This document shows, piece after piece, positions 23,159 to 33,549 of a DNA stretch of 64,000 nucleotides. This DNA is from an uncultured Bacteroides sp. (lineage in GTDB: Bacteria > Bacteroidota > Bacteroidia > Bacteroidales > Bacteroidaceae): the NCBI RefSeq assembly GCF_910586915.1, contig NZ_CAJULN010000004.1, positions 66,134 to 130,133 on the forward strand, written 5' to 3'. Position numbers and translations under genes: made by a program. Every line of letters begins with the position of its first letter. Within the stretch, counting starts at the first letter, position 1. The notes beneath the pieces were generated by a model. It was given only the letters and a program-made list of their open reading frames with translations, was not told where the DNA came from and searched no databases.

Positions 23159-26100
23159 TTATTCGAAGTTGATGCTCAAGCCTAAACCTCTCAACTCATG
23201 GAGCAATACATTCAGAGACTCCGGAATGCCAGGCTGCGGCATCGGCTCACCTTTCACGATTGCCTCATAAGCCTTCGAACGTCCTACCACGTCGTCAGAC
23301 TTGATAGTCAGGATTTCCTGCAGGATGTGGGCAGCCCCAAAGCCTTCAAGCGCCCAAACCTCCATTTCTCCGAAACGCTGACCACCAAACTGTGCCTTAC
23401 CACCAAGAGGTTGCTGAGTAATCAATGAGTACGGACCGATAGAACGAGCGTGCATCTTGTCTTCAACCATGTGGCCTAATTTCAACATATAAGTCACACC
23501 TACGGTTGCCGGCTGGTCAAATTGCTCACCGGTACCACCGTCGCAAAGATAAGTCTTGCAATAGCGCGGCAATCCGGCCTTGTCTGTCCATTCGTTCAAA
23601 TCTTCCATTGTAGCACCATCGAAAATAGGAGTGGCAAATTTAACTCCCAATGTTTTTCCGGCACGTCCGAGTACAGCTTCAAAAATCTGACCGATGTTCA
23701 TACGAGAAGGCACACCCAACGGATTGAGCACAATGTCAACCGGCGTACCATCGGACAAGAACGGCATATCTTCCTGACGTACAACGCGCGACACGATACC
23801 TTTATTACCGTGGCGACCTGCCATCTTATCTCCGACACCAATCTTACGTTTCTTGGCAATATACACTTTTGCCATCTGAATGATACCGGCAGGAAGTTCG
23901 TCGCCGATTGTGATAGCAAACTTCTTACGCTTCAATTCGGCATCCAGTTCTTTGTACTTCTTGATGAAATTCATCACCAAATCACGAATCATACCGTTGG
24001 TATGTTCGTCAGCAGTCCAATTACTCAACTGAATAGAAGTAAAGTCGAGCGAATCGAAATCGGATGCGCTGAACTTCGAACCTTTGGCAATTACCTCGGC
24101 TCCCAAGTAGTCTTTCACACCTTGCGAAACCTTACCTTCCGTCAGCGTCATCAGTTTCTTCACCAAAATACGCTTCAAGTCGGCTACTTTCGATTCGAAC
24201 TCGTCGTCGATTTTAGGCAGCAACGCTTTGTCTGCCAATTTTGCGCTACGGTTCTTGATGACACGCGAGAACAACTTCTTGTCGATGACAACACCTTTCA
24301 GAGAAGGAGAAGCCTTCAACGAAGCATCTTTCACATCGCCCGCCTTGTCGCCAAAAATAGCACGAAGCAGTTTTTCTTCCGGTGAAGGGTCGGATTCACC
24401 TTTCGGAGTAATCTTACCAATCATGATATCACCCGGTTCGATGCGGGCACCGATTCTTACGATACCGTTTTCGTCCAGGTCTTTTGTTGCTTCTTCACTC
24501 ACATTCGGGATATCGGAAGTCAACTCTTCCATACCGCGTTTCGTTTCACGAACTTCCAAAGAATATTCCTCTACGTGGACAGAAGTCAGCAAGTCTTCAC
24601 GCACCACGCGTTCGTTCAACACGATAGCATCCTCATAATTGTATCCCTTCCAGGGCATATAGGCAACCAGCAGGTTCTTACCCAACGCCAGTTCACCTTT
24701 TTCGGTAGAATAACCTTCAGTCAGGATATCTCCCTTCTTCACACGCTGACCTTTGTCGCAAATCGGACGCAAGTCAATCGTCATATTCTGGTTAGTCTTG
24801 CGGAATTTCGGAATTCTATACTCTTTCAAAGCAGATTCGAAACTTACGAATTCTTCATCCTCCGTACGGTCATACAGAATACGAATCGTAGTAGCATCCA
24901 CATAGTCAACCACACCGTCTCCTTCCGCTGTAATCTGCGTACGAGAGTCGCGAACCAACTGACGTTCGATACCTGTACCTACAATCGGCGCCTCGCTTCT
25001 CAGCAAAGGAACAGCTTGGCGCATCATGTTCGAACCCATCAATGCGCGGTTAGCATCGTCGTGTTCAAGGAAAGGAATCAATGAAGCTGCGATTGAAGCA
25101 ATCTGCTGAGGAGAAACGTCCATCAGCTCTACTTCGCCCGGTTCTACTACCGGGAAATCCGCATCCTGACGAGACTTCACTTTGTTGCGCACAAACGAGC
25201 CGTCCTCATTCAAAGGAGCATTACCCTGTGCAATAATTTTGGCCTCTTCTTCTTCGGCAGACAAGTAAACCAAACCGTTTTCAGAAAGATCCACCTTTCC
25301 GTTCTCGACTTTACGATACGGAGTTTCGATGAATCCGAGTTCATTAATCTTAGCAAACACACACAAGGAAGAAATCAAACCGATGTTCGGACCTTCAGGG
25401 GTCTCAATCGGACAAAGACGACCATAGTGTGTATAGTGAACGTCGCGCACCTCAAATCCGGCACGCTCGCGGGAAAGACCACCAGGACCCAGTGCCGACA
25501 TACGACGCTTGTGTGTAATTTCGGCAAGCGGATTCGTCTGGTCCATGAACTGAGACAGCGCGTTCGTTCCGAAGAAAGAATTGATTACTGAAGAAATCGT
25601 CTTCGCATTAATCAAATCAATCGGGGTGAACACCTCATTGTCGCGGACATTCATACGTTCGCGAATGGTACGCGACATACGAGCCAGACCGACCGCGAAC
25701 TGGTTGGACAACTGCTCGCCTACCGTACGCACGCGGCGATTGCTCAAGTGGTCGATATCATCCACATCTGCCTTTGAGTTGATTAGCTCAATCAGATATT
25801 TGATGATTTCAATGATATCTTCCTTAGTGAGTACACGCACGTCCATATCAGTAGTCAGATTCAACTTTTTGTTGATTCTGTAACGGCCTACATCACCCAA
25901 GTCATATCGTTTTTCTGAGAAGAACAAGTTGTTGATAACCTCACGTGCACTTGCATCATCGGCCGGATCGGCATTACGCAACTGACGGTAGATATACAAC
26001 ACAGCTTCCTTTTCCGAGTTACTCGGGTCCTTCTGCAACGTATTATATATAATAGAGAAATCGGACTGATTCGGTTCTTCCTTATGCAGAAGAATGTTCT

Positions 26101-26971
26101 GAACACCCGACTCCAGAATTTCATCAATATGCTCCTCTTCCAGTACGGTTTCACGGTCGATAATAACTTCGTTACGTTCGATAGAAACCACTTCACCGGT
26201 ATCTTCATCAACGAAATCTTCAATCCATGTTTTCAAGACACGTGCAGCCAGTTTGCGTCCCAGCACTTTCTTCAGATTAGTCTTGTTCACCTTCACATCT
26301 TCCGCAAGGTTGAATATTTCGAGAATATCCTTATCATTCTCGAAACCGATTGCGCGCAACAAAGTGGTTACGGGCAACTTCTTCTTACGGTCGATGTACG
26401 CATACATCACATTATTGATGTCAGTAGCAAACTCAATCCACGAACCCTTGAACGGGATAATACGAGCCGAATAAAGTTTCGTACCATTAGCGTGCACGCT
26501 CTGACCGAAGAACACACCCGGAGAACGGTGAAGCTGTGAAACAACTACACGTTCGGCACCATTAATGACGAAAGTAGCCTTGTCGGTCATATAAGGGATG
26601 GGGCCGAGGAATACATCCTGAATCACTGTATCAAAATCCTCATGATCGGGGTCTGTACAATAGAGCTTAAGTTTCGCTTTTAAAGGAACGCTATAAGTGA
26701 GCCCACGCTCTATACAATCGTCGATGGTATAACGCGGCGGATCAATATAATAGTCCAGAAACTCAAGAACAAAATTGTTTCTTGTATCGGCAATAGGGAA
26801 GTTTTCGGCAAATACTTTATACAATCCCTCATTCTTACGTTTTTCGGGCGGGGTATCTAATTGTAGAAAGTCTTGGAATGACTTCAATTGTACTTCCAGG
26901 AAATCCGGATATTCGAGCGGATTCTTAGTCGAAGCAAAATTAACTCTTTGATTTACAGTATTTGAAGACAT
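23159..26971 (-). CDS. rpoB: DNA-directed RNA polymerase subunit beta
   Basis: The 1270-residue beta subunit has the rifampicin-pocket cluster [20 protein letters not shown], with FMDQ at residues 475-478, continuing to [20 protein letters not shown]. The residues usually changed in resistance are in their wild-type form. The C-terminus contains [19 protein letters not shown] and the clamp segment [20 protein letters not shown]. It follows rplL with an attenuator-like hairpin between them. Confidence 0.99.
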   Translation of the reverse strand: MSSNTVNQRVNFASTKNPLEYPDFLEVQLKSFQDFLQLDTPPEKRKNEGLYKVFAENFPIADTRNNFVLEFLDYYIDPPRYTIDDCIERGLTYSVPLKAKLKLYCTDPDHEDFDTVIQDVFLGPIPYMTDKATFVINGAERVVVSQLHRSPGVFFGQSVHANGTKLYSARIIPFKGSWIEFATDINNVMYAYIDRKKKLPVTTLLRAIGFENDKDILEIFNLAEDVKVNKTNLKKVLGRKLAARVLKTWIEDFVDEDTGEVVSIERNEVIIDRETVLEEEHIDEILESGVQNILLHKEEPNQSDFSIIYNTLQKDPSNSEKEAVLYIYRQLRNADPADDASAREVINNLFFSEKRYDLGDVGRYRINKKLNLTTDMDVRVLTKEDIIEIIKYLIELINSKADVDDIDHLSNRRVRTVGEQLSNQFAVGLARMSRTIRERMNVRDNEVFTPIDLINAKTISSVINSFFGTNALSQFMDQTNPLAEITHKRRMSALGPGGLSRERAGFEVRDVHYTHYGRLCPIETPEGPNIGLISSLCVFAKINELGFIETPYRKVENGKVDLSENGLVYLSAEEEEAKIIAQGNAPLNEDGSFVRNKVKSRQDADFPVVEPGEVELMDVSPQQIASIAASLIPFLEHDDANRALMGSNMMRQAVPLLRSEAPIVGTGIERQLVRDSRTQITAEGDGVVDYVDATTIRILYDRTEDEEFVSFESALKEYRIPKFRKTNQNMTIDLRPICDKGQRVKKGDILTEGYSTEKGELALGKNLLVAYMPWKGYNYEDAIVLNERVVREDLLTSVHVEEYSLEVRETKRGMEELTSDIPNVSEEATKDLDENGIVRIGARIEPGDIMIGKITPKGESDPSPEEKLLRAIFGDKAGDVKDASLKASPSLKGVVIDKKLFSRVIKNRSAKLADKALLPKIDDEFESKVADLKRILVKKLMTLTEGKVSQGVKDYLGAEVIAKGSKFSASDFDSLDFTSIQLSNWTADEHTNGMIRDLVMNFIKKYKELDAELKRKKFAITIGDELPAGIIQMAKVYIAKKRKIGVGDKMAGRHGNKGIVSRVVRQEDMPFLSDGTPVDIVLNPLGVPSRMNIGQIFEAVLGRAGKTLGVKFATPIFDGATMEDLNEWTDKAGLPRYCKTYLCDGGTGEQFDQPATVGVTYMLKLGHMVEDKMHARSIGPYSLITQQPLGGKAQFGGQRFGEMEVWALEGFGAAHILQEILTIKSDDVVGRSKAYEAIVKGEPMPQPGIPESLNVLLHELRGLGLSINFE

Positions 26972-27017
26972 CTATTAATGAATTTGGAGAACTTAATTTG
27001 AAATATATACACAAAAA

Positions 27018-27050
27018 GGTTAAGAATCCTCTTTCGAAGGATTCTTAACC
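27018..27050 (-). terminator. rplL-rpoB attenuator-type hairpin
   Basis: A perfect 13-base inverted repeat (ggttaagaatcct / aggattcttaacc) with a 7-base loop is followed on the minus strand by TTTTTG. It sits between the rplL stop and the rpoB start, where many bacteria have a partial terminator that sets ribosomal protein output above RNA polymerase output. The structure is seen; the role is inferred. Confidence 0.78.
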
Positions 27051-27075
27051 GAACTACCTGATTACCAGGCTAATG

Positions 27076-27450
27076 TTATTTAAGTTCAACTTCAGCTCCA
27101 GCTTCTTCCAATGTTTTCTTCAATGATTCTGCTTCGTCTTTAGCCAAACCTTCTTTTACTACACTGGGAGCACCGTCAACCATGTCCTTAGCTTCTTTCA
27201 AACCAAGACCACAAGCTTCCTTAACGGCTTTAACTACCTGAAGTTTAGCTGCACCAGCGCTCTTCAATACTACGTCGAAAGAAGTTTTTTCTTCTACAGC
27301 AGCAGCACCAGCTGCGGGGCCAGCAGCAACAGCTACAGCTGCAGCAGCAGGTTCAATACCGTATTCTTCTTTAAGGATAGTTGCAAGTTCATTAACTTCT
27401 TTTACTGTCAAGTTAACTAATTGTTCTGCAAAAGCTTTCAAATCTGCCAT
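27076..27450 (-). CDS. rplL: 50S ribosomal protein L7/L12
   Basis: The 124-residue stalk protein has an N-terminal dimerisation helix ([20 protein letters not shown]), an Ala-rich hinge around residues 35-52 and the C-terminal domain [20 protein letters not shown], which recruits translational GTPases. It follows rplJ, its stalk partner. Confidence 0.98.
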   Translation of the reverse strand: MADLKAFAEQLVNLTVKEVNELATILKEEYGIEPAAAAVAVAAGPAAGAAAVEEKTSFDVVLKSAGAAKLQVVKAVKEACGLGLKEAKDMVDGAPSVVKEGLAKDEAESLKKTLEEAGAEVELK

Positions 27451-27496
27451 TTTTTGTATGATTTTAATTGTTTAAATACTTTGTTGTTTTATGAAA

Positions 27497-28015
27497 TTAT
27501 TCGGGTCTCTCACCAAGCGTTTTGAGTACTCCGTGAAGTGTGTTACCACCTGATTGAAGAGCAGAAATAACATTCTTCGCCGGAGATTGCAGCAATGCAA
27601 CGATGTCAGCGATAACTTCATTCTTACTCTTGATTGCAACGAGAGCATCCAATTGGTCTGCACCAATGTAGAAGCTTTCTTCTGCATATGCAGCTTTCAG
27701 TCCGGGAATACCGTCTTTTGCTTTGTCTTTGATCAGTTTGGCCGGTACGTTTGCAGTGTTGCAGAACATAATAGCGGTAGTACCTTTCAAAGAGCCGTAC
27801 AGAGGAGAGAAATCTTCTTCCAGGCTTTCGAGAGCCTTGTGAAGCAATGTGTTTTTAACCACCATCAATTTGATGTCCGATTTAAAACAATCTCTTCTCA
27901 ATGCGCTGGTAGCGGCAGCATTCATAGCTGTAACGTCTACCAAATAGAAATGACCGTATTCCTTTACTGTAGCAGCAATCTGTGCTATAATCGAATTTTT
28001 ATCTTCCTTTCTCAT
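27497..28015 (-). CDS. rplJ: 50S ribosomal protein L10
   Basis: L10 anchors L7/L12 dimers to the ribosome. The 172-residue protein begins MRKEDKNSIIAQIAATVKEY and has the rRNA-binding region DCFKSDIKLMVVKNTLLHKA; its C-terminal helix binds L12. The gap to rplA is only 15 bases, so the long L10-binding leader known from E. coli is absent here. Confidence 0.97.
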   Translation of the reverse strand: MRKEDKNSIIAQIAATVKEYGHFYLVDVTAMNAAATSALRRDCFKSDIKLMVVKNTLLHKALESLEEDFSPLYGSLKGTTAIMFCNTANVPAKLIKDKAKDGIPGLKAAYAEESFYIGADQLDALVAIKSKNEVIADIVALLQSPAKNVISALQSGGNTLHGVLKTLGERPE

Positions 28016-28030
28016 GATTAGTCTGTTTTA

Positions 28031-28729
28031 TTAGATTTCTTCCACTGATTTCGGGTCAATCTTAATACCCGCACTCATTGTACTTGAAAGATAAATACTC
28101 TTAATATATGTACCCTTTGCTGCTGTCGGTTTCAGTTTGTTGAGCGTAGAGATGAACTCTTTCGCGTTGTCGCGAATCTGCTCAGGACTGAATGAAACCT
28201 TACCGATAGAAGTATGAACGATACCGCTCTTGTCAACTTTAAAGTCAATCTTACCTTGTTTTACTTCTTTTACAGCTTTAGCAACATCCATAGTTACAGT
28301 ACCACTCTTAGGGTTCGGCATCAATCCGCGAGGACCGAGTACACGACCGAGTGCACCAATTTTACCCATGATAGACGGCATAGTGATAATCACATCGATA
28401 TCAGTCCATCCACCTTTGATCTTTTCAATATATTCGTCAAGACCAACATAGTCAGCGCCAGCTTCTTTTGCAGCAGCTTCAGCATCCGGTGTACAGAGCA
28501 CCAACACACGTACTTGTTTACCAGTACCGTGAGGAAGTGAAACGACACCTCTCACCATCTGGTTGGCTTTACGCGGGTCAACGCCTAAACGTACATCGAT
28601 ATCCAGTGAAGCATCGAACTTGGTGAAAGTGATTTCCTTTACCAAAGATGCAGCTTCTTTCAGTGAGTATGCTTTCCCTGCTTCAATTTTTTCTGCAGCT
28701 AACTTTTGATTTTTTGTCAGTTTACCCAT
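28031..28729 (-). CDS. rplA: 50S ribosomal protein L1
   Basis: The 232-residue L1 contains the signature [20 protein letters not shown] near residues 120-140 and ends with [15 protein letters not shown]1 forms the mobile stalk that moves deacylated tRNA out of the E site. It lies between rplK and rplJ. Confidence 0.98.
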   Translation of the reverse strand: MGKLTKNQKLAAEKIEAGKAYSLKEAASLVKEITFTKFDASLDIDVRLGVDPRKANQMVRGVVSLPHGTGKQVRVLVLCTPDAEAAAKEAGADYVGLDEYIEKIKGGWTDIDVIITMPSIMGKIGALGRVLGPRGLMPNPKSGTVTMDVAKAVKEVKQGKIDFKVDKSGIVHTSIGKVSFSPEQIRDNAKEFISTLNKLKPTAAKGTYIKSIYLSSTMSAGIKIDPKSVEEI

Positions 28730-28744
28730 TACAATTGAAGTTTA

Positions 28745-29188
28745 TTAGTTATTAACCGGGAACTCCCCTTTTACAGCGATACCCATACTTCTGGCTGTAC
28801 CTGCAACCATTCTCATGGCAGCTTCCACAGTAAAACAGTTCAAGTCCACCAATTTGTCCTGAGCAATCGTACGAACCTGTTCCCAAGTAATCTCGGCAAC
28901 TTTCTTACGGTTAGGCTCAGCAGAACCGCTCTTTACCTTAGTCAATTCAAGCAATTGAATAGCAACGGGAGGAGTCTTGATTACAAAATCGAAAGACTTA
29001 TCTGCGTAGTAAGTAATGATAACAGGCAAAATCTTACCTGCCTTGTCTTGGGTTCTGGCATTGAATTGCTTGCAAAATTCCATAATATTGATACCTTTGG
29101 AACCCAAAGCAGGTCCTACCGGGGGTGATGGATTTGCAGCGCCTCCTTTAATCTGTAATTTGATTAGTCCAGCAACTTCTTTAGCCAT
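28745..29188 (-). CDS. rplK: 50S ribosomal protein L11
   Basis: The 147-residue L11 has the N-terminal [20 protein letters not shown], the thiostrepton-binding proline helix, and the C-terminal rRNA-binding domain ending [18 protein letters not shown]. It forms the base of the GTPase-associated centre and is needed for RelA-type stringent signalling. It follows nusG. Confidence 0.98.
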   Translation of the reverse strand: MAKEVAGLIKLQIKGGAANPSPPVGPALGSKGINIMEFCKQFNARTQDKAGKILPVIITYYADKSFDFVIKTPPVAIQLLELTKVKSGSAEPNRKKVAEITWEQVRTIAQDKLVDLNCFTVEAAMRMVAGTARSMGIAVKGEFPVNN

Positions 29189-29249
29189 TTTTTTATTGAT
29201 TTATATATAAACATTAAACGAAGAACAACAACAGCGTAACAATTCCGCG

Positions 29250-29792
29250 TTATTCCTTTTCCACTTGCATAAAACCTAATTCAAGCGGCGTTTTGCGCCC
29301 GAATATCTTTACCATGACTTTCAGTTTCTTTTTTTCACTGTTCACTTCTTCAATGATGCCACTGAATCCGCTAAAAGGTCCAAAAGTAACTTTTACAGTT
29401 TCGCCAACTACGTAAGGGATATTGAGTTCTTCACCCGTCTCCTGCAGTTCGTCCACTGTACCAAGTATACGATTCACTTCTGATTGTCTGAGGGGTACCG
29501 GTTTTTCGGAACCGCCCAAAAAGCCTATCACATTGGGAGTGTTGCGTAAGTGGTGAGAAACCTCACCTACCAAAGCAGCCTCCACCAAAACGTAACCAGG
29601 GAGATAACTTCTCTCCTTCACAATTTTTTTACCATTGCGAACCTGGTAAACCTTTTCAGTAGGAATCAATACCTGAGATACATATTCGCCGAGGTCGCTG
29701 TTTTTAATGTCAGCTTCAAGGTATTCCTTCACCTTAGCTTCTTTTCCGCTAATAGCACGCAACACGTACCATTTCTTCTCCATCTCAGCCAT
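29250..29792 (-). CDS. nusG: Transcription termination/antitermination protein NusG
   Basis: NusG binds RNA polymerase through its N-terminal domain and S10 or Rho through its C-terminal KOW domain. The 180-residue product has KKWYVLRAISGKEAKVKEYL at the N-terminus and the KOW segment VKVTFGPFSGFSGIIEEVNS near residues 128-147. I start at the ATG of MAEMEKKWY, seven bases after an AGGAG site; the longer frame would need a TTG start. It follows secE. Confidence 0.97.
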   Translation of the reverse strand: MAEMEKKWYVLRAISGKEAKVKEYLEADIKNSDLGEYVSQVLIPTEKVYQVRNGKKIVKERSYLPGYVLVEAALVGEVSHHLRNTPNVIGFLGGSEKPVPLRQSEVNRILGTVDELQETGEELNIPYVVGETVKVTFGPFSGFSGIIEEVNSEKKKLKVMVKIFGRKTPLELGFMQVEKE

Positions 29793-29807
29793 TTTCAACT
29801 CCTAATT

Positions 29808-29999
29808 TTAATGTGGATAAACGATTTTTTCCATGAAGTTCTGGAAACAGACATCCATACCCCATACTACCAATGCAATAAGCAGGGAAGCATATAAAAC
29901 AACTACTGCACTGTTAGCAAGTTCGGAATACGTAGGCCACGATACTTTATGTACAAGTTCGTCGTAAGATTCTTTAATATAAGCTATTATCTTTTTCAT
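29808..29999 (-). CDS. secE: Preprotein translocase subunit SecE
   Basis: The 63-residue protein starts MKKIIAYIKESYDELVHKVS, with the amphipathic cytoplasmic helix and WPTYSE motif of SecE, followed by one membrane segment (SAVVVLYASLLIALVVWGM). It stabilises SecY. A longer frame upstream reads through the tRNA-Trp gene and is not credible. It lies between tRNA-Trp and nusG, the standard secE-nusG pair. Confidence 0.96.
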   Translation of the reverse strand: MKKIIAYIKESYDELVHKVSWPTYSELANSAVVVLYASLLIALVVWGMDVCFQNFMEKIVYPH

Positions 30000-30013
30000 T
30001 TCAATAATATTAG

Positions 30014-30086
30014 CACGGGAGGAGAGGCTCGAACTCCCGACACCCGGTTTTGGAGACCGGCGCTCTACCAACTGAGCTACTCCCGT
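30014..30086 (-). tRNA. tRNA-Trp (CCA)
   Basis: The minus strand folds into a 73-base tRNA: acceptor ACGGGAG pairing with CTCCCGT, D arm with AGCTCAGTTGGTAGAGC, anticodon stem-loop with CCA, and T arm with GTTCGAGC. The CCA tail is not encoded. It sits between tuf and secE and is probably cotranscribed with them. Confidence 0.95.
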
Positions 30087-30094
30087 TTGTACAT

Positions 30095-30127
30095 AATCAG
30101 TTCCCGATAGAAAACCGGGAACTGATT
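30095..30127 (-). terminator. Hairpin between tuf and tRNA-Trp
   Basis: A perfect 12-base inverted repeat (aatcagttcccg / cgggaactgatt) lies 13 bases after the tuf stop and before tRNA-Trp. It lacks a clean U tract on the minus strand, so it could be a partial terminator or an RNA processing site that frees the tRNA. Confidence 0.55.
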
Positions 30128-30139
30128 AAATATTGTGTA

Positions 30140-31324
30140 TTAGTCAAGAATTTCAGTAATCTGACCAGCACCTACTGTACGTCCACCTTCGCGGATAGCG
30201 AAACGAAGACCCGTATTCAATGCTACCGGGTAGATCAATTCTACTGTGATAGTTACGTTATCACCCGGCATTACCATTTCAGTTCCTTCCGGCAAAGTGA
30301 TTTCACCTGTACAGTCCATTGTACGCAGGTAGAACTGAGGACGGTATTTGTTGTGGAACGGAGTGTGACGACCACCTTCTTCTTTCTTCAAGATATAAAC
30401 CTCAGCTTTGAATCTTGAGTGCGGTTTAATCTGACCCGGTTTACAAAGAACCATACCACGTTTGATTTCGTTCTTGTCGATACCACGGAGCAACAGACCT
30501 ACGTTGTCACCAGCTTCACCCTGATCCAGCAATTTGCGGAACATTTCAACACCAGTTACAACTGATTTCTTGTCTTCACCCAAACCGAGGATTTCAACTT
30601 CGTCACCTACATGGATAACACCTGTTTCGATACGACCTGTTGCTACAGTACCACGACCTGTGATAGAGAACACGTCTTCAACCGGCATCAAGAAAGGTTT
30701 ATCAACATCGCGCGGAGGCAGCGGAATCCAAGTATCAACAGCTTCCATCAACTCCATTACTTTTTCCTCCCACTTTTCTACGCCGTTCAATGCGCCAAGA
30801 GCAGAACCCTGAATAATCGGAGTATTGTCACCATCGAATTCATAGAATGAAAGAAGTTCTCTCATTTCCATTTCAACGAGCTCCAACATTTCAGCATCGT
30901 CTACCATATCGCACTTATTCAAGAATACAACCAAGCGAGGAACGTTTACCTGACGAGCCAACAGGATGTGTTCGCGAGTCTGAGGCATCGGACCGTCAGT
31001 TGCAGCACAAACAATAATAGCACCGTCCATCTGAGCAGCACCGGTTACCATGTTCTTTACGTAGTCGGCGTGTCCCGGACAGTCAACGTGTGCGTAGTGA
31101 CGGTTAGCTGTTTCGTATTCAACGTGTGAAGTATTGATAGTGATACCTCTTTCTTTTTCTTCAGGAGCGTTGTCGATAGAATCGAAAGAACGCAATTCAG
31201 AAAGACCTTTTTTTGCCAACACTGTAGTGATAGCAGCAGTCAACGTTGTCTTACCGTGGTCTACGTGACCGATTGTACCAATGTTTACGTGCGGTTTGGT
31301 ACGTTCAAATTTCTCTTTAGCCAT
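30140..31324 (-). CDS. tuf: Elongation factor Tu
   Basis: EF-Tu delivers aminoacyl-tRNA to the A site. The 394-residue product has G1 GHVDHGKTT (residues 19-27), G3 DCPGHADY, G4 NKCDM, and the domain 3 end [17 protein letters not shown]. It sits directly downstream of four tRNA genes and upstream of tRNA-Trp and secE. It is the only tuf in the window. Confidence 0.99.
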   Translation of the reverse strand: MAKEKFERTKPHVNIGTIGHVDHGKTTLTAAITTVLAKKGLSELRSFDSIDNAPEEKERGITINTSHVEYETANRHYAHVDCPGHADYVKNMVTGAAQMDGAIIVCAATDGPMPQTREHILLARQVNVPRLVVFLNKCDMVDDAEMLELVEMEMRELLSFYEFDGDNTPIIQGSALGALNGVEKWEEKVMELMEAVDTWIPLPPRDVDKPFLMPVEDVFSITGRGTVATGRIETGVIHVGDEVEILGLGEDKKSVVTGVEMFRKLLDQGEAGDNVGLLLRGIDKNEIKRGMVLCKPGQIKPHSRFKAEVYILKKEEGGRHTPFHNKYRPQFYLRTMDCTGEITLPEGTEMVMPGDNVTITVELIYPVALNTGLRFAIREGGRTVGAGQITEILD

Positions 31325-31373
31325 AGCTTTACTTGTTATTTATTTGATTAATAATCAGCATTTACATCTTGTG

Positions 31374-31445
<72 letters not shown>

Positions 31446-31455
31446 AAGAAAAGAG

Positions 31456-31528
31456 AGCGGAAGACGGGGCTCAAACCCGCGACCCTCAGCTTGGAAGGCT
31501 AATGCTCTATCAACTGAGCTACTTCCGC
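31456..31528 (-). tRNA. tRNA-Gly (TCC)
   Basis: A 73-base cloverleaf with acceptor GCGGAAG / CTTCCGC, anticodon loop CTTCCAA (TCC, glycine) and T loop GGTTTGAGCCC lies ten bases from tRNA-Thr(GGT). It is part of the four-tRNA cluster ahead of tuf. Confidence 0.95.
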
Positions 31529-31558
31529 ATTCTCACCAAAGCAATCATTACTTTGTCG

Positions 31559-31641
31559 TGGGCAAAGATGGATTCGAACCACCGAAGGCGTAAGCCAGCA
31601 GATTTACAGTCTGCCCCATTTGGCCACTCTGGTATTTGCCC
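31559..31641 (-). tRNA. tRNA-Tyr (GTA)
   Basis: An 83-base class II tRNA with acceptor GGGCAAA / TTTGCCC, anticodon loop CTGTAAA (GTA, tyrosine) and a long variable arm built by TGGCTTACGCCTTCG. The extra arm and anticodon together identify tRNA-Tyr. Confidence 0.95.
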
Positions 31642-31722
31642 CTGATTCATTAAATAAAAGAACGAACATCAAACAAAATCGCACCATCCGGTGTTGTTTC
31701 TATGATTTTACTCTTTTTCTTG

Positions 31723-31796
31723 AGCCTCTTGTCGGATTCGAACCAACGACCCCGAGATTACAAATCACGTGCTCTGGCCAACTGAGCTAAAGAGGC
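31723..31796 (-). tRNA. tRNA-Thr (TGT)
   Basis: A 74-base cloverleaf with acceptor GCCTCTT / AAGAGGC, D arm AGCTCAGTTGGCCAGAGC, anticodon loop TTTGTAA (TGT, threonine) and T loop GGTTCGAATCC. It is the first gene after the cluster promoter. Confidence 0.95.
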
Positions 31797-31846
31797 ATTC
31801 TGGCTAAAATTTGCAACCGCCACGTATAATGTAAGCGAAACGGCTG

Positions 31847-31877
31847 CAAATTTAGTTATTTATTTCTTTTCCGCAAA
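31847..31877 (-). promoter_or_regulatory. Promoter of the tRNA-tuf-secE-nusG operon
   Basis: The minus strand shows TTTG (31874-31877), a 19-base spacer and TAAATTTG (31847-31854), a perfect match to the Bacteroidetes -33/-7 consensus. It lies about 50 bases before tRNA-Thr(TGT) and probably drives the tRNA cluster, tuf and the genes beyond. Confidence 0.8.
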
Positions 31878-31893
31878 AATATTTGCAGCTTTT

Positions 31894-32193
31894 TTATTTA
31901 TCACGTTGTTTTTCCTTGTATTTCACCAGTTGTTTGCCGAGTGCATCCACATCCAGGTCGATAGCTTCCTCAAATGTATCGCATATTTTGCTTGCATAAA
32001 ACTCCCCGTTCGGAACGAGAACTTTAATGCCTGCTTCTTTGTTTTCGGCTACTTCCGGCTTCACTACCTTTAACGACACCTCTACTTTCTTTATATCTTC
32101 GTAATATTTCTCCAACTTAGACACTTTCTTCTGAATAAATGCTTGCAATTGCTCTGACGCATCAAAGTGAATTGATTGAATTCTAATATCCAT
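31894..32193 (-). CDS. Short ribosome hibernation promoting factor (HPF/RaiA family)
   Basis: The 99-residue protein begins MDIRIQSIHFDASEQLQAFI and has the family pattern QKKVSKLEKYYEDIKKVEVS, with a basic tail ending KEKQRDK. This fold binds the 30S subunit between head and body and silences ribosomes in stationary phase. It lacks the C-terminal dimerisation domain of long HPF. I start at the ATG preceded by a strong GGAGGTAAGT site; the longer frame adds 21 residues that overlap the recombinase gene. It ends just before the tRNA-tuf promoter. Confidence 0.92.
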   Translation of the reverse strand: MDIRIQSIHFDASEQLQAFIQKKVSKLEKYYEDIKKVEVSLKVVKPEVAENKEAGIKVLVPNGEFYASKICDTFEEAIDLDVDALGKQLVKYKEKQRDK

Positions 32194-32209
32194 ACTTACC
32201 TCCTTTTTT

Positions 32210-33091
32210 TTAAGCTCTTGGATGAGCTTGTTTATACACTTTTTTAAGTTCCTCAAACGTAGTGTGCGTATAGATTTCGGTAGTCGTTATGCTCTCGTGC
32301 CCCAAAAGCTCTTTTACCGCGCCAAGTTCCGCTTCATTGTTCAGCATCGCAGTGGCAAAAGTATGCCTCAGCACGTGAGGACTCCTTTTCTTCAACGTCG
32401 CTACTTTTGATAGGTTCCGTTTCACTAAATTATAGACTAACCCCATATAAAGCCGTTCTCCGTTCTCTCTGACGAAAAAAGCGTCCGACTTCTTCGGAAT
32501 CGTTTCGTTTCTTATATTCATATACTCAAGCAACAACGTCCGCAGTTCGTCGCCAAACGGAATCAGCCGTTGCTTGTTTCTTTTCCCGGTCACTTTGAGA
32601 AGAGAAGCCGAAAAATCCACATCCCCGTCGTTCAGGCCTATCAGTTCCGAATGCCTTATGCCGGTGAGATAAAACACCTCGATAATCAATCGGTCGCGAC
32701 ATCCTTTAAACCCTTCGCCAAAATCAGTTTCGTCCAGCAGCCTGTCCATTTCGGCCTCTTTCAGGAACACCGGCAACGCTTTTTTATTTTTCGGTCCCTT
32801 TATTCTACACAAGGGGTCGACCGTTGCCACTCCTTGTTTCAAAAGATACCGATAGAACGCCCGGAGCGAACTTAGCTTACGGTTGACGGAAGTAGAAGTA
32901 TATCCCTTATCCATTAATGAAACAATCCATTCACGAATTAGTTCCGCTTCGACCTCCAAAGGATTAAATTTTCCGTACTCTTCTTGAGCAAACTCCTGTA
33001 ATTGCCTGATGTCCTCGCCGTATGCGATAACGGTTTTGTCCGAGTAGTTCCGCTCATACCGGAGATAATCAAGAAAAGATTCTATCAACAT
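32210..33091 (-). CDS. Tyrosine recombinase of the XerC/XerD type
   Basis: The 293-residue protein starts MLIESFLDYLRYERNYSDKT, the SAM-like core-binding domain, followed by the catalytic domain with TGIRHSELIGLNDGDVDF (first Arg), HVLRHTFATAMLNNEAEL (His-x-x-Arg), GHESITTTEIYTHTTFEELK (His and the nucleophilic Tyr). All catalytic residues are present. XerC/D proteins resolve chromosome dimers at dif sites. No dif-like site or mobile element is seen here, so a housekeeping recombinase is more likely than an integrase; XerC and XerD cannot be told apart from sequence alone. It lies between rpsU and the hibernation factor. Confidence 0.9.
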   Translation of the reverse strand: MLIESFLDYLRYERNYSDKTVIAYGEDIRQLQEFAQEEYGKFNPLEVEAELIREWIVSLMDKGYTSTSVNRKLSSLRAFYRYLLKQGVATVDPLCRIKGPKNKKALPVFLKEAEMDRLLDETDFGEGFKGCRDRLIIEVFYLTGIRHSELIGLNDGDVDFSASLLKVTGKRNKQRLIPFGDELRTLLLEYMNIRNETIPKKSDAFFVRENGERLYMGLVYNLVKRNLSKVATLKKRSPHVLRHTFATAMLNNEAELGAVKELLGHESITTTEIYTHTTFEELKKVYKQAHPRA

Positions 33092-33166
33092 AATTACGCT
33101 ACATCTAAAATCGTGCAACGAATGTATGAAAAAGAATTCAATAATTCAAAGGAAATTACGAATTAT

Positions 33167-33358
33167 TTAGTCTTCTACTTGCTGAAGTTTCTGTACGTAA
33201 ACCGCACGTTCTCTCTTAAGTCTGTTAGTTACAGACGGTTTGTCAAACTGCTGTCTGCTTCTCAGTTCTTTTACGATACCGGTTTTCTCAAATTTTCTCT
33301 TAAATTTCTTCAGCGCTTTTTCGATGTTTTCGCCTTCTTTTACAGGTACTACAATCAT
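33167..33358 (-). CDS. rpsU: 30S ribosomal protein S21
   Basis: The 63-residue basic protein begins MIVVPVKEGENIEKALKKFK and contains RKFEKTGIVKELRSRQQFDK and PSVTNRLKRERA, as in S21. In Bacteroidetes S21 is part of the group of proteins that hold the 16S 3' end and the anti-Shine-Dalgarno sequence away from mRNA, which fits the general lack of Shine-Dalgarno sites. It heads the rpsU-recombinase-hibernation factor run. Confidence 0.96.
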   Translation of the reverse strand: MIVVPVKEGENIEKALKKFKRKFEKTGIVKELRSRQQFDKPSVTNRLKRERAVYVQKLQQVED

Positions 33359-33413
33359 TTTGTTTCTATTAAATATTTATGATTAAAAAATTTCTGCAGT
33401 CAAAATTGCGCCG

Positions 33414-33444
33414 CAAAAGTACACATACTTTCTTTATTCACAAA
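33414..33444 (-). promoter_or_regulatory. Promoter of rpsU
   Basis: The minus strand has TTTG (33441-33444), a 19-base spacer and TACTTTTG (33414-33421), fully matching the Bacteroidetes housekeeping promoter. It lies about 55 bases before the rpsU ATG. Confidence 0.78.
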
Positions 33445-33505
33445 ACTTTCGGCAAATATTTCTCAAAAACTATTCATAAACAAAGCGTTAAACGTAGAAA
33501 GTTAG

Positions 33506-33513
33506 TACCTTTG
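33506..33513 (+). promoter_or_regulatory. -7 element upstream of the X-Pro aminopeptidase gene
   Basis: TACCTTTG matches the TAnnTTTG consensus about 36 bases before the ATG at 33550. A clear -33 TTTG at the right distance is not seen, so the call is tentative. Confidence 0.5.
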
Positions 33514-33549
33514 AGTCAATTAATATACTTACCATAATATAATGAACGT

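Noticed and set aside
29808..30071. 87-residue form of SecE
   Set aside because: Its extra 24 residues are encoded by the 3' part of tRNA-Trp; the inner ATG at 29999 matches the family start.
32210..33091. Integrase of a mobile element near the tRNA cluster
   Set aside because: The recombinase lies in a conserved rpsU/hibernation-factor setting, no direct repeats of tRNA 3' ends were found nearby, and no mobile-element genes are present.
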